A stretch of 64,000 nt of DNA from Mucilaginibacter tundrae (GCF_013408825.1 NZ_JACCBZ010000002.1:372001-436000), one strand, 5' to 3'; positions 1 to 10,515 are shown, counted from the stretch's first letter. The notes: generated by a model from the sequence alone, not told the origin. Made by a program: numbers and translations.

Positions 1-2689
1 GGTTAGTGTTATTATAATCCCAACTGTTTTTGTTGATGAACGGTCTCGTAACTATAGCTATACTATTTTTACCTGGATGGATGATAGTTTTAGTGAGCTT
101 AATCTTCTTACGTGCCGCTGAACTATCATTGCTTTGAATAAGCTGCCCATTAATATATATAGATTGTGTTTTGCCGATGTTGTTATAAAACAATGTAAGC
201 GTAGCATCGCCTATATTATCAGGCATTTGGATGGTGCCACGATAAACCGCCGCTTTAGCCGTTTCAGGAAAACGGATGCTTTTAAAAGCAGGCTGCCACT
301 CTGCATCGTCAAAATCTGTGGCTACTTCAGGCCGATTTTCAGTATTTTCAACTAATTTTTCCTTTAGATTTTCAATATTAACAGGGATCACTTGCTCTAA
401 ATATTGCTCAGGTTCCAGTGATGTTTGGCTGCCATTGCCTACCCCAATAATCTTGCCGGGGCCTTGTATAGTAAACGCTATTTGATTATCGGCTGTAGGT
501 ACAGGCAAACCATTTTTATCATTTACCTGAATTTTTATCACAGATATATCTGCCCTGTTCGCTTTTATCACTGAGCGATCAGGCATAGCTAATAATGCTG
601 CCGGTTCATCAGTAGTTTGTACTATATCATTAGTCACTTTTTTGCCTGCCTTATAACCAATTGCTTTTAATTTGCCGGGTTGATAGGCTACCGACCATTC
701 CAGATGCCCGTTCCGTGGCATTGTTTTTTTGCCAAGGCTTTTTTTGTTCAGGAACAGTTCCACTTCATCGCTATTACTGTAAACCCAAACAGGTATATCC
801 TGGCCCTCTTTTCCTTTCCAGTTCCAATGCGGTAAAATATGTACTACATCTTTATCCATCCACCATGATTTTAAGTACCAAACATCATCTTTAGGGAATC
901 CACAGGCATCTAACATGCCATGGTACGAATAAACAGAAGGCCAACCGAACGGAGTCGGCTCGCCACGGTAATCAAAACCTGTCCAAATAAACATGCCGGC
1001 CAGATATGGACGTGTCGCGTAATGTTTCCAGCCTTGCTCAATGCTGAAAGATTCATTATTGCGCGGACGGTCATAGGCTGCCAATTGATGTTTATCCTTA
1101 TTGTCAACATAAATTCCACGGGATGATGTTGTAGCCCCTTCTTCAGTGCCCCAGCTAAGTTGGTTAGGGAATTTTTGATGCTGTTCGTCTGTATTTTTGT
1201 TGACCACATAGTTATAACCCAACAAATCAATAACAGTTGTAATACCATTAGTACCAATGCCACCGCTATATGCAGCTGTTATATACCGACTTGAATCAAT
1301 TGTTTTCGCGTAGGTTTGCATAGTGGCTGCTACCCGTGCGCCGGTAACCGTTCCTTCCATATTCCATTCCTCATTACCTATCGACCAGGCTATTATACAT
1401 GGGTGATTCCTGTCTTGGAGTATCATTTGTTTTAACTCATTCAAATGATAATCGGTTACGCCCATTAAACGATTTTCATCTATTACCAACATTCCCAACC
1501 TATCGCAAGCATCCAAAAACTCGGGTGTAGGCGGATTATGCGAGCAGCGGATAGCATTACATCCGAAAGCTTTCTGGGCTTTGATCCTAAAATCTTGTAA
1601 AGCATCGGGCATGGCTACCCCTACGCCTGCATGATCCTGATGATTGTCGGCTCCGGTAATTTCCAGATGCTTTCCGTTTAAAAAGAAGCCCTGATTTGCA
1701 TCAAACCGAATGGTACGTATACCAAAAGTGGTTTCATATTGATCTACAATAGCGCCATCCTTGCTTACCGTAGTTATCAGCTTATGCAGATAAGGTGTAT
1801 CTATTGACCAAAGTTTAGGATTTGTTATTTTGAGATTACTTGAAAAATCTTTCTTCTCCAATACATTAATTTTCAAACCATTTTGCTCATCAGATGCGAT
1901 GATTTTGCCATCAGCATCAAGAATTGCTTGTTTAATACTGAAGTCAGATACACTGGTATCGGCATCATTATTTATCGTTACATGGGTTGAAACGACAGCC
2001 TCACCATCTTTTAATTTAGTGGTTACAAACGTACCATTACGCGCTACATGCAATTGGTTTGTTTTATTTAACCATACATGGCGATAGATTCCCGCGCCTT
2101 CATAAAACCAGCCTTCCTCCATGGTGGCATCAACTCGCACTGCTACCACATTAGTGCCGCCGTAATTGAGGTATTCGGAAATATTATATTCAAAACTACT
2201 GTACCCGCTTTGCTCATTACCTAAATAATGTCCGTTTACCCAAACAATAGAATTTCGGAAAACCCCATCAAAGGCAATACTGATATGCTTACCTAAATTG
2301 GAAGCAGGAATAAAAAAAGTTTTACGGTACCAGCCTACACTTGCATCAGGAAAATTACGGCCAATGGCCTTGAACCCGTGGCTAAAACTTCCTTTGGGAG
2401 AGAATGGTTGTTCCACAGCCCAGTCATGCGGTAAGTTAACTTTTCGCCAGGCACGGTCATCAAATCGTGGATCTGCCGCTCCATCCCCATAGCCAGCCTT
2501 CGCGAAATAGGAAAAATAGCTTGTGCCGTTGTTAAAATCCTTATTTGTATCGTACGGGTGGCCAAATGCAAAATGCCAGTCGTAATCCATCAACAAGTGC
2601 TCACGCGGTGATGGTTGTGTTTGACCAAATGTACATTTAGTGGTTATTATCGCAAGCAACAAGAACAATACTTTCTTATACTGAATCAT
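1..2689 (-). CDS. Beta-galactosidase-like glycoside hydrolase family 2, C-terminus cut by window edge
   Basis: Secreted exo-glycosidase that hydrolyses terminal beta-galactosides or related sugars. I translated the minus strand from the ATG at 2689; the frame stays open to base 2, so about 896 residues are present and the stop lies outside. The N-terminus (MIQYKKVLFLLLAIITT, then TFG before QTQ) is a Sec signal peptide. The sugar-binding domain contains LPHDWAVEQPF and a VWVNGHYLG stretch. The TIM barrel carries the GH2 acid/base motif WSIGNEEWN near 1360 and a probable nucleophile in the WGTEEG motif near 1142. A further Ig-like C-terminal region follows, with a sugar-binding-like segment at the edge. 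Family membership is clear from these motifs; the exact substrate is inference. It is divergent from the DUF4157 gene and unlikely to belong to the injection system. Confidence 0.9.
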   Translation of the reverse strand, partial: MIQYKKVLFLLLAIITTKCTFGQTQPSPREHLLMDYDWHFAFGHPYDTNKDFNNGTSYFSYFAKAGYGDGAADPRFDDRAWRKVNLPHDWAVEQPFSPKGSFSHGFKAIGRNFPDASVGWYRKTFFIPASNLGKHISIAFDGVFRNSIVWVNGHYLGNEQSGYSSFEYNISEYLNYGGTNVVAVRVDATMEEGWFYEGAGIYRHVWLNKTNQLHVARNGTFVTTKLKDGEAVVSTHVTINNDADTSVSDFSIKQAILDADGKIIASDEQNGLKINVLEKKDFSSNLKITNPKLWSIDTPYLHKLITTVSKDGAIVDQYETTFGIRTIRFDANQGFFLNGKHLEITGADNHQDHAGVGVAMPDALQDFRIKAQKAFGCNAIRCSHNPPTPEFLDACDRLGMLVIDENRLMGVTDYHLNELKQMILQDRNHPCIIAWSIGNEEWNMEGTVTGARVAATMQTYAKTIDSSRYITAAYSGGIGTNGITTVIDLLGYNYVVNKNTDEQHQKFPNQLSWGTEEGATTSSRGIYVDNKDKHQLAAYDRPRNNESFSIEQGWKHYATRPYLAGMFIWTGFDYRGEPTPFGWPSVYSYHGMLDACGFPKDDVWYLKSWWMDKDVVHILPHWNWKGKEGQDIPVWVYSNSDEVELFLNKKSLGKKTMPRNGHLEWSVAYQPGKLKAIGYKAGKKVTNDIVQTTDEPAALLAMPDRSVIKANRADISVIKIQVNDKNGLPVPTADNQIAFTIQGPGKIIGVGNGSQTSLEPEQYLEQVIPVNIENLKEKLVENTENRPEVATDFDDAEWQPAFKSIRFPETAKAAVYRGTIQMPDNIGDATLTLFYNNIGKTQSIYINGQLIQSNDSSAARKKIKLTKTIIHPGKNSIAIVTRPFINKNSWDYNNTN

Positions 2690-2928
2690 ATTTTATGGGT
2701 ATGGCGAGAAATCAAGACAATAGCTTTAAGCTTATAAATGTATTGCTGACAATTAAGTTTATGAGGCTAAGCTAATTAACATTTTCTTTTCATCCAAGAA
2801 ACATTTAGTGGTTATGTTCGGATCAATAAAGAGTGCATCAGTTTGTAATAAATTATTTAATGATAGTATTGCAATTATAAATGAATTATAATAAATTTAT
2901 ATTCAGGTAATTAATTCAAATCTAAACC
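2690..2928. promoter_or_regulatory. Divergent AT-rich intergenic region
   Basis: This 239-bp spacer separates the glycosidase (leftward) from the DUF4157 gene (rightward), so it must hold both promoters. It is very AT-rich. I could not place a clear Bacteroidota TAnnTTTG box, so only its position supports the call. Confidence 0.4.
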
Positions 2929-4497
2929 ATGTCAAGTATTCTCGCTGAAAAAAATTCAGATAGTTCCTCAAGATCCATTGCCAGCCAAAACACCGGCACT
3001 GCTGGCAGTAGTATGGTGTCGGTACCCGCATTGCAAAGAAAAGAAGCGCCACAGGAAGAATTGCAAATGAAAGCAGTTCAGCTAAAAAGTGACACCGTGC
3101 AAAGACAAGGCGCCGGCAGCGAAGAAGAATTACCCATGCAAGGCAAATTTACTATTCAAAAACGAAGTGAACTTGAAGAAGACCCATTGCAAAAAAAGCC
3201 TTTTCAGTTAAAGACAGATCCAATTCAAAAGGCGGCCTTGCCCGAGGAAGATCTAATACAAAAAAAGCCTTTTCAGCTAAAAACATATCCTGTTCAAAAG
3301 GCGGCTGCGCCCGAAGAAGAATTACCCGTACAGGGCAAATTTCAACCTGTTCAAAAAAAAGAGAATAATACCGGATTACCTGATAATTTAAAATCGGGTG
3401 TAGAAAACCTATCGGGCTTTAGTATGGATGATGTTAAGGTACATTATAACTCATCCCAACCTTCGCAATTAAACGCACTGGCATATGCGCAAGGTACCGA
3501 TATACATGTTGCACCCGGGCAGGAGCAGCATTTGCCCCACGAAGCATGGCACATAGCCCAGCAAAAACAAGGCCGTGTACAACCTACTATGCAAATGAAA
3601 GCCGGAGTTGCCGTTAACGATGATCCTGGATTGGAGAGTGAAGCTGATGTGATGGGTGCGAAAGCAGTGCAAATGAAAAGGTTGAGTTCAACCACTATAT
3701 ATTCAAAAAACAATATTACCAATAATACAGTTCAACGTTATCCAACTGCCAAGGTAAGTGCTACACAGGTTGCAGCTATACAAGGCAGGCCCAACGCTAA
3801 AAGTAACAAGTCAACTATTCAAGATATAATTGGCAGAATATACCAGGTAGGACCAATGAACAGTCTCGAAACGATATTAAAAAGTCTTAATAGTAAATCC
3901 AAAGCAGTTGACGAAGTATATTCAAACAATTTTTTAAGTAAAAACGGCGCTGCAATTTGTCATAAACATGCAGTGAGTGCGTTTGAAAACCAATTTATTG
4001 AGTATGCGAATCTGGTATTAAGCAATAATAATTCAAGCTCACATGATCTGCAAGCCATTCAGTTGGTTCAAGATTTGACCCAGTTAGATGGTTCAAGGCA
4101 AAGCACCTGTCTTAGTTATTTACAAAACATCACGGATATTCATACTAATTCCGGGCCGTTTACTGATAAGGCAACGACTGTTTGTACTTATCTTGATTAT
4201 CTAATTCTTGACCTTGATGGAAGCCATAGTAATTTATACATAGGGCATTCACGCACAAACTCATCGATAGGTGATCATTTTGATGGCCATTATGATGTAT
4301 ACAGTGCCACCGATCCAAGCGCAACACCCATCAGCACCTCTATTTATTATTCCCAAAAGGCGTTTGGCGATGGTTTGGGGACAGGGCATTCTTCTCCCAG
4401 AAGATCAGATGATGGTACCGATTTATGGAATGAAACATCCAGCGTTCCGGATAAGGGATATATAGCTTACAATCATTCTAAAGATAAATACCTTTAG
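2929..4497 (+). CDS. DUF4157 (eCIS core domain) protein, probable injection-system cargo
   Basis: 522 residues. The low-complexity N-terminus (about 1-150) is rich in Gln, Lys and Glu and includes two tandem 23-residue units, each starting QKKPFQLKT, at about residues 88-110 and 111-133. Residues about 155-250 form a DUF4157 domain with the HExxH-type motif HEAWH at 204-208 and the downstream segment LESEADVMGAKA. DUF4157 proteins are a known hallmark of eCIS loci, where the domain accompanies cargo or toxin regions. The C-terminal part (about 265-522) matches nothing I recognise; it has an AICHKHAV segment and a His/Asp/Ser-rich end. It lies just beyond the 3' end of the eCIS operon, convergent with it and under its own promoter. 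Role as cargo is inferred from domain and location; enzymatic activity of the C-terminus is unknown. Confidence 0.8.
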   Translation: MSSILAEKNSDSSSRSIASQNTGTAGSSMVSVPALQRKEAPQEELQMKAVQLKSDTVQRQGAGSEEELPMQGKFTIQKRSELEEDPLQKKPFQLKTDPIQKAALPEEDLIQKKPFQLKTYPVQKAAAPEEELPVQGKFQPVQKKENNTGLPDNLKSGVENLSGFSMDDVKVHYNSSQPSQLNALAYAQGTDIHVAPGQEQHLPHEAWHIAQQKQGRVQPTMQMKAGVAVNDDPGLESEADVMGAKAVQMKRLSSTTIYSKNNITNNTVQRYPTAKVSATQVAAIQGRPNAKSNKSTIQDIIGRIYQVGPMNSLETILKSLNSKSKAVDEVYSNNFLSKNGAAICHKHAVSAFENQFIEYANLVLSNNNSSSHDLQAIQLVQDLTQLDGSRQSTCLSYLQNITDIHTNSGPFTDKATTVCTYLDYLILDLDGSHSNLYIGHSRTNSSIGDHFDGHYDVYSATDPSATPISTSIYYSQKAFGDGLGTGHSSPRRSDDGTDLWNETSSVPDKGYIAYNHSKDKYL

Positions 4498-4519
4498 TCT
4501 AATGGCTTAAATTCCACCC

Positions 4520-5122
4520 TTACTTATACATCCAAACCGTAAAATCATCATCAAAATATCCTTGGTGTAATATCACATTATTACTTAAAGTACGGCAAAA
4601 TTCCACAATCTTTTCCGGATCATAAGCCATTAAAATACCGCCGGGTTCGTCTACCCTGCTTAATAAATTAAAACCTAGTGCAATTCGGCAAGTTTTAAAT
4701 AACTTCGTGATCATCTGCTCAATAAAACCTGCATCGCTATTACGGTAGCTCAGGCTGCCGGATGCCAGCACATAATCCATACATAGTAGTTCCGCCGAGT
4801 AGCAATCGCCATGATAAAACGCGGTATTGGGTAAGTGTGCATACCGGTCTATCGCAATGTCCAAAAAGCTTTCCATCTGATCGATGCCCGCGTAGCGCAG
4901 CCTGGGATATTTATCTTCAAGATAAGCGCGCAGATCGCCATGGCCGCAGCCAATATCCAGCACAGAGCAATCATTCATATCGCCAATGCCTTCCAGCATG
5001 GCAAACCGGGCTTGCTGACTGTAAAAATTTTTCCAGCCTAGGGCTTGCATGGTACCTTCGCCATGTTGATCAACTCGTATTTCGTGAAAGCGTCGAACGG
5101 TGAGCCTGTCAACTATTGTCAT
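4520..5122 (-). CDS. Class I SAM-dependent methyltransferase at the end of the eCIS operon
   Basis: 200 residues with a Rossmann methyltransferase motif I (VLDIGCGHGDL) at about residues 54-64 and an acidic end of strand 2 (YAGIDQ). It is the last gene of the leftward eCIS operon and overlaps the AAA+ ATPase gene by 4 nt, which implies translational coupling. Substrate cannot be read from sequence. The location suggests it modifies a particle component, a cargo or a small molecule, but it could be a passenger gene. Length is normal for a stand-alone small-molecule or protein methyltransferase. Confidence 0.75.
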   Translation of the reverse strand: MTIVDRLTVRRFHEIRVDQHGEGTMQALGWKNFYSQQARFAMLEGIGDMNDCSVLDIGCGHGDLRAYLEDKYPRLRYAGIDQMESFLDIAIDRYAHLPNTAFYHGDCYSAELLCMDYVLASGSLSYRNSDAGFIEQMITKLFKTCRIALGFNLLSRVDEPGGILMAYDPEKIVEFCRTLSNNVILHQGYFDDDFTVWMYK

Positions 5123-6477
5123 ACTGTTTTACCATCCTTTCGATATTCTTTACGGATACCTTCCAATACATCATCATACCTGATTATGTTATTGTCGCGC
5201 TTTAATGCCATTAATGATGCATACCGAACCACATTAATAATCGCGCCACCAGCCATTTCATATTTGTCGGCTATTTCGTCAAACTTTTGAATAAGCCTGG
5301 GTTCAAATTGTGTTTTATCTGAGAAAGCTGTTTGCCAGAGTTGCTTACGCTGTGTGGGACCGGGCATGGCAAAATAGATCATGGATTGAAAGCGACGACT
5401 AAAAGCATCATCAAGGTTAGCCCTGATATTGGTAGCCAATATAACCACGCCCGGAAAATCTTCCACCCGTTGTAACAGGTATGCTACTTCCTGGTTGGCA
5501 TGCCTGTCATTAGAACTGCTGGTTTGTGTGCGCTTGCCAAATAAAGCATCGGCCTCATCAAAAAACAAGATCCAGTTTTTGCTTTCGGCCTGATCAAAAA
5601 TATTGGCCATATTCTTTTCGGTTTCGCCAATAAACTTTGATACCACCATTGATAGATCGATGCGGTAAACATCGAGCCCTGTTGCCTTACCCAGCAGGCT
5701 TGCCGTTAAGGTTTTACCCGTACCCGGCGGCCCATAAAACAAAGTGCGGAAACCCGGTTTTATTTTGCCTCCCATCCCCCAATCATCAATAAGGGTTTTA
5801 CCATGCATTATCCAATCCTGAATTTCGCTTACTTCGTTTAGCACCGCGTCATCTAATACCAGGTCTTCCCAGCCAAGCAGTGTGGTAATACGCTTAGCCG
5901 GAAAATTAGCGCTATATTCGGGCCTGCGATTTTCGCCTGTAGTAAAAAGACTTAGATATTCAGTTGAAATACGGAGGATACCGCTTAAAAGCGGTTCACC
6001 GGGATAATGGTTTTCGAGCTTTAGTATATTGAACTTACTGAAAAAATGATCGGCACTAAAAATATTAAACAACGCGAACCGCAGGTTCAGGTCATTAGGA
6101 TCGAGTATAAAAGCGATAGTTTCGCCGGTAGGAATAAACCCATTGTGATTTTGCCCTTTAACACCCCCAAATTCTGTAAAAACCCGGTCGTAATCAGCAT
6201 TCTTCTTAAAAAAGACATCCAATAAATGCGGCTGAACATGTGGAGCGAGTGCCATTAATAAGATCAGGCGTTCTGCGAAATCCATTTGATAGTGCTCTAT
6301 AACACGCCCAAAAATCGAGCTATCATCAGCTAAAACAGGAACCGGAACTTCGGATATAGCATCGTATTCGCATGGTAATTGCCAATACAAAAGCATACGG
6401 GTATCAATTACCTGTGCCAGCCACTGCATCTGAGCACTAAGTGCAGACGCGTTATCTTCTATTGGGTTTACGTCCAT
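5119..6477 (-). CDS. eCIS AAA+ ATPase (Afp15-like)
   Basis: 452 residues. An N-terminal helical region of about 190 residues is followed by an AAA+ domain with Walker A GPPGTGKT, Walker B ILFFDEADALFGKR, and sensor/arginine-finger region NLDDAFSRRFQ. In characterised particles (Afp, PVC) the equivalent ATPase is needed for assembly or cargo loading and is encoded near the end of the cluster, as here. It overlaps the tape-measure gene by 10 nt and the methyltransferase gene by 4 nt. Assignment rests on the AAA+ motifs together with the syntenic position. Confidence 0.88.
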   Translation of the reverse strand: MDVNPIEDNASALSAQMQWLAQVIDTRMLLYWQLPCEYDAISEVPVPVLADDSSIFGRVIEHYQMDFAERLILLMALAPHVQPHLLDVFFKKNADYDRVFTEFGGVKGQNHNGFIPTGETIAFILDPNDLNLRFALFNIFSADHFFSKFNILKLENHYPGEPLLSGILRISTEYLSLFTTGENRRPEYSANFPAKRITTLLGWEDLVLDDAVLNEVSEIQDWIMHGKTLIDDWGMGGKIKPGFRTLFYGPPGTGKTLTASLLGKATGLDVYRIDLSMVVSKFIGETEKNMANIFDQAESKNWILFFDEADALFGKRTQTSSSNDRHANQEVAYLLQRVEDFPGVVILATNIRANLDDAFSRRFQSMIYFAMPGPTQRKQLWQTAFSDKTQFEPRLIQKFDEIADKYEMAGGAIINVVRYASLMALKRDNNIIRYDDVLEGIRKEYRKDGKTV

Positions 6478-9400
6478 TCAACGTATAAAAAATTATCCAT
6501 CCACGGTGTTTTTATCATCCCTATTGTCCAGGGCAATGTTTGCAGTAGTACATCATATCCCCGCTGCTCAACCTTGAGGTGCCAGGCGTCATCTTTAAAA
6601 ATAAGCGCGCCATCACGTTGTAAAAACGATTCCTGTAAACCTCCGATACTTGTGTTTTTCAGCTTATCCCAGTTACCAATCACGGCCATTAATAATTGCT
6701 CGGATATTTCTTTCTCTCTACCTGTAAGGATTATTTCAGCGGGAACAGGCTCTTCAACCAGCACGTTACAAAACACCTTGTTTAAAACTAAAAAATGCTC
6801 GGGATTGTTGCTTTTGCCGTTAACAAGGTATTGAAGTAAATGCACTGCACGTAATTGCGCATCAGCATTGATAAACTTACCACCTACCATCATATCCAGG
6901 CGTACAAAATACGTGGCTAAAAAAGGATTTAATAAAACCAAGCCTGCATTATTAATGTAAATTGTATCCTTAGAATTAATTAATAACTGTTTATTCTCAT
7001 CTTTCATTATTTCTTCTGTTATATGCAGGTTTTTTTTAATCTCTTCTTTAAGTTGTTTGGCCTCAATACCTTTTTTATCCGCACTTATACCTGTAGCACT
7101 TTGTAAGGCACTATCATCGGCTTTAATTAGTTGCTGTTTTATGCGTTGCTCTGTTTTATAACTGGCATTATAAAAATGCATCTCCGTTAATACTAACGAC
7201 AATTTTGCTGTAAATACCGGTGATAAGCCGGAAGTTGAACCAGCCTTAATCAGCACATTAGATAAAGCAGTAAAAAGTAAATAATTAGCAGATGAAATAA
7301 AGTTAAGAAGTTGTTTTAAATAAGCCTCAAAAGAATTTATAGTGATATGCCTGCCCAATATAAGCAGGTTAAACTCGCGCAATAAAGTAACCAATCGTTC
7401 ACGTTGCAGAGTATCGGTAAGGTTGTTGGCGATAAGTAATTGCAAATCATTTATCCATTTTAAATTTTCGGACCCGCCAATTAAACTTATGTTATTACTT
7501 AACAAACTATTCACCTGCACATCGTTATAGTGCCTGGCTATGTACCGGGCTGTAGCTTGATTTTTTAACAAGGGCATAATTAAGTTATGCTGACCCTGGG
7601 ATTGCTTAATATATTGATCAAGTATTACAGCAATAGTTTCATCACTATCAAAAATAAAACCGGGCTGCTGTTCCATATATCTGATCATATCCCTTTCGAG
7701 ATATTCTTTTAGGGTACGGCTAACATTCCTTTCGGCAGTATTTGCTATTGTAGCGAATAAATTATGCAGTAGCATACGGGCATCAACAAGATGACCATCG
7801 CGCTGTAAAACGTTTTTAAGTGCTGCCGGTCGCCCATAATTAAGCAGTAGCAATAATTGCTTTAATATTTGCAGTGTGTTGGCATTTGCAAATGGCCAGG
7901 GTAAGTTGCCTTCAGTTAAAAAATGCTCCAATACACTTAATGCCTCATTTAATATATCTTCTTTGTTAGGTTGATGATCGTGAATTAAATAATCGCTTAT
8001 TAATTGTTCAATACTTCCATCAATCACAATTGTGGTACCGGTATCAGCATTTTCTTTTATATATGTTTTAAACTCTTTATTATTTAGTAGGAGCAGTTTA
8101 TAAGCTTTATTGTCGGCTTTTTTTAATAATTGCAGCAATTGTTCAACAACCGCTTTAACATAGGCTGGGTTTGTGCCCTTAAATTGTGATGGCAATTTAT
8201 TGTTGTTGTTGACAAAATATTTCAGGATAAGTAATACTTCGTCAATAATGGACTGTTGGCCTGGCGCTTTAACCGAGAGGTAACGTGTGAGAGATTGCCG
8301 AACATCTACATCAGTAAAAGATTCTGCTAATATCATATCAACCGTTGTATCTGTATTCAGAACAATACCATCCAGGATTTTTAAATAAGCTGTTTCGTTA
8401 GCCGCGTTAAATATATTTTTGAGTGGTCCAATAATGGATTGATAATGAATCTCACTCTGATCATTTTTTTTCCGTTCAATCTCTTTCTGATCAATACTTT
8501 GTTGTTTTATTAAACCGTAAATACCTTTTTTGATAAACGAAACAGTATCAAATTTTTTGTATTCCACGGCAATATATACATCCCAAAAGATGAGTAATAA
8601 TTTGTTGGATGAACCAGACGAATTATTATTGCCATTGACCTTGTTAAAAGCCTGCAATAAATATTGATAGAGTTTAACCGCACTCTCGCCACCAGGCTGT
8701 TTACCCAACAGCTTAATAATCAAATGTTCCGGGATCTGATAAATTACACGTTTACGGATATTGGGTATAGTACCGGCATACTTTAATAACAAGAATGCTT
8801 CGGCAGGGGCAGTTGTAAACAAAGTTTGAAACATTGCTGCCGGCCCTTGTTCAAAATATTTGCTGCCCCACCAGGGGATACTGCCGTATACAAGCCAGTG
8901 TAACAACACATCTTTTAACACAACTGTGCGGGACGTCTCGGCATAGGTACTTAATCCAATGTTATTTTCTTGCTCTACAAAATCAGTTACTTGTTGATTC
9001 AGGTCGTTAAGCAAAACCGCGAGCAATTTAAACAATGGAGCATGCTCGATGCTAGCCTGATGTACCTGCCCAATACTTTGCACAAGGTATAATAGCATAT
9101 CGGCATATTGTACATTATAGCTATTAGCCAGCTTACGGATATTACTCTCTAGAAAAATCCGCTCATTAAATACCGAGCCTCTTTCAACCAATAAAAAATC
9201 AAATATGAATTTCCAGACTGCTTTTTTAAAATCTTCGCCATCGGAATATACAACAGGTTTTTTTGTGTGGATAACCTGCACTTCAACAACATAATTAATA
9301 ATAAAAGTGGCGTCGGCGGGTTCGAGTAGCCTTACGATTGCAGTGATAACTTCGTCATCAAATACAGTAGCTATTCTTTTGCGTACCTCTTCGTTTTGGC

Positions 9401-10505
9401 CAACCGTTATAATCAATTTTGAAAAAGATTTGGGAACTACCTTAATCAAATCCAGTATTATGTTAGCCAAACTACTCTCGGAATAAGGTTCGGACCACCA
9501 TGGCAAGCTACCAAAAACAAGATAATACCTAATTAGTTCGATGTTTTGCAGTACCGCCTCTTCTTCACCCGTACCCGTATTTGTGATATTTAATGCCGGT
9601 GTTTTCCTATCATCAAACTCATCAACCGATAGCTCGCTAATTATCAGGGTTAGATTACTGTTTTGTACATCAGTTAAATTATGTAAGGCCAGTGCTTTTG
9701 ACAATAAAGCTAATATTTGGGCATAACTAAGGTTATAATGACGTGCCATTTGCCCGAGTGTTGACTTTACGAATATTTTCTGATTGAAAATAGAGCCTCT
9801 ATCGACCAAGATGTAGGTTAAAATAAATAACCACAATGCCTTATCAAACTCGGTATTGGTGGCGCCCTCAATTAATTTTTCCTGATGATGGGTATGAACC
9901 ACCGATGTATGGTACCCGAATATAAATGAGGACTGTCCCGGTTCCAAAATAGATATAATGCTGCGGATCACCTGCTCAGAAAACTGGTAAACCAAGCGTT
10001 GCCGCACATAATTATGCTGGCCTACATTTATAATTAACTGCTTTATTGTGGCCACATCTTTAGCAATAAAGTGCTCCATAATAGTTACCGGATCGTTTAG
10101 TAGCTCGCCGGTGGCCCACCACGGGATAGCGCCGGTTAGCAAAAAATATTCAAGCAAATTCGCGTAGCCCGATTCAATCTTTTTTAATTGCTGCCCACTA
10201 TCTTCATCTCCGTTTTTTGAAGGTATTAAGGCCAGCCTATAGTTAATTTCGCGCTCGAGCTCATCCAATATATGATCAACAAGATCATACTCTATTAAAT
10301 TGTAGGATATGTTGCCTATGTCAATATCTACATCGCCCAATGTAAGTAGGCTGTCATCAGGCACCAAGCGATTAAAAAGCTGCTCCATACCGTCCATCAA
10401 CTGATTATGAAAAATATCGCTTATTCTATTTTGCAGTTCATATGATCTGCCGGCATTGGCAAAAGCCACATCAAACACCTGGTATTGAACTATATGATGC
10501 TGCAT
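6468..10505 (-). CDS. Contractile injection system tape-measure protein (Afp14-like, CIS_TMP family)
   Basis: 1345 residues, almost entirely predicted helical. The start resembles the CIS_TMP family (a short beta segment, then a dimer-like region with LGDVDIDIG). Four related modules follow, each around a (I/L)PWW or LPWP core: GAIPWWA near residue 125, GSLPWWS near 340, GSIPWWG near 540 and a weaker GNLPWPF near 870. The C-terminus (NPFLATYF to NFLYVEWT) is typical of the family. Tape-measure proteins occupy the inner tube or baseplate and relate to particle length. The repeated modules suggest growth by internal duplication. Adjacent genes overlap or abut, so it is co-transcribed with the rest of the particle. 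Confidence 0.85.
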   Translation of the reverse strand: MQHHIVQYQVFDVAFANAGRSYELQNRISDIFHNQLMDGMEQLFNRLVPDDSLLTLGDVDIDIGNISYNLIEYDLVDHILDELEREINYRLALIPSKNGDEDSGQQLKKIESGYANLLEYFLLTGAIPWWATGELLNDPVTIMEHFIAKDVATIKQLIINVGQHNYVRQRLVYQFSEQVIRSIISILEPGQSSFIFGYHTSVVHTHHQEKLIEGATNTEFDKALWLFILTYILVDRGSIFNQKIFVKSTLGQMARHYNLSYAQILALLSKALALHNLTDVQNSNLTLIISELSVDEFDDRKTPALNITNTGTGEEEAVLQNIELIRYYLVFGSLPWWSEPYSESSLANIILDLIKVVPKSFSKLIITVGQNEEVRKRIATVFDDEVITAIVRLLEPADATFIINYVVEVQVIHTKKPVVYSDGEDFKKAVWKFIFDFLLVERGSVFNERIFLESNIRKLANSYNVQYADMLLYLVQSIGQVHQASIEHAPLFKLLAVLLNDLNQQVTDFVEQENNIGLSTYAETSRTVVLKDVLLHWLVYGSIPWWGSKYFEQGPAAMFQTLFTTAPAEAFLLLKYAGTIPNIRKRVIYQIPEHLIIKLLGKQPGGESAVKLYQYLLQAFNKVNGNNNSSGSSNKLLLIFWDVYIAVEYKKFDTVSFIKKGIYGLIKQQSIDQKEIERKKNDQSEIHYQSIIGPLKNIFNAANETAYLKILDGIVLNTDTTVDMILAESFTDVDVRQSLTRYLSVKAPGQQSIIDEVLLILKYFVNNNNKLPSQFKGTNPAYVKAVVEQLLQLLKKADNKAYKLLLLNNKEFKTYIKENADTGTTIVIDGSIEQLISDYLIHDHQPNKEDILNEALSVLEHFLTEGNLPWPFANANTLQILKQLLLLLNYGRPAALKNVLQRDGHLVDARMLLHNLFATIANTAERNVSRTLKEYLERDMIRYMEQQPGFIFDSDETIAVILDQYIKQSQGQHNLIMPLLKNQATARYIARHYNDVQVNSLLSNNISLIGGSENLKWINDLQLLIANNLTDTLQRERLVTLLREFNLLILGRHITINSFEAYLKQLLNFISSANYLLFTALSNVLIKAGSTSGLSPVFTAKLSLVLTEMHFYNASYKTEQRIKQQLIKADDSALQSATGISADKKGIEAKQLKEEIKKNLHITEEIMKDENKQLLINSKDTIYINNAGLVLLNPFLATYFVRLDMMVGGKFINADAQLRAVHLLQYLVNGKSNNPEHFLVLNKVFCNVLVEEPVPAEIILTGREKEISEQLLMAVIGNWDKLKNTSIGGLQESFLQRDGALIFKDDAWHLKVEQRGYDVLLQTLPWTIGMIKTPWMDNFLYVEWT

Positions 10506-10515
10506 ATCACAATAA

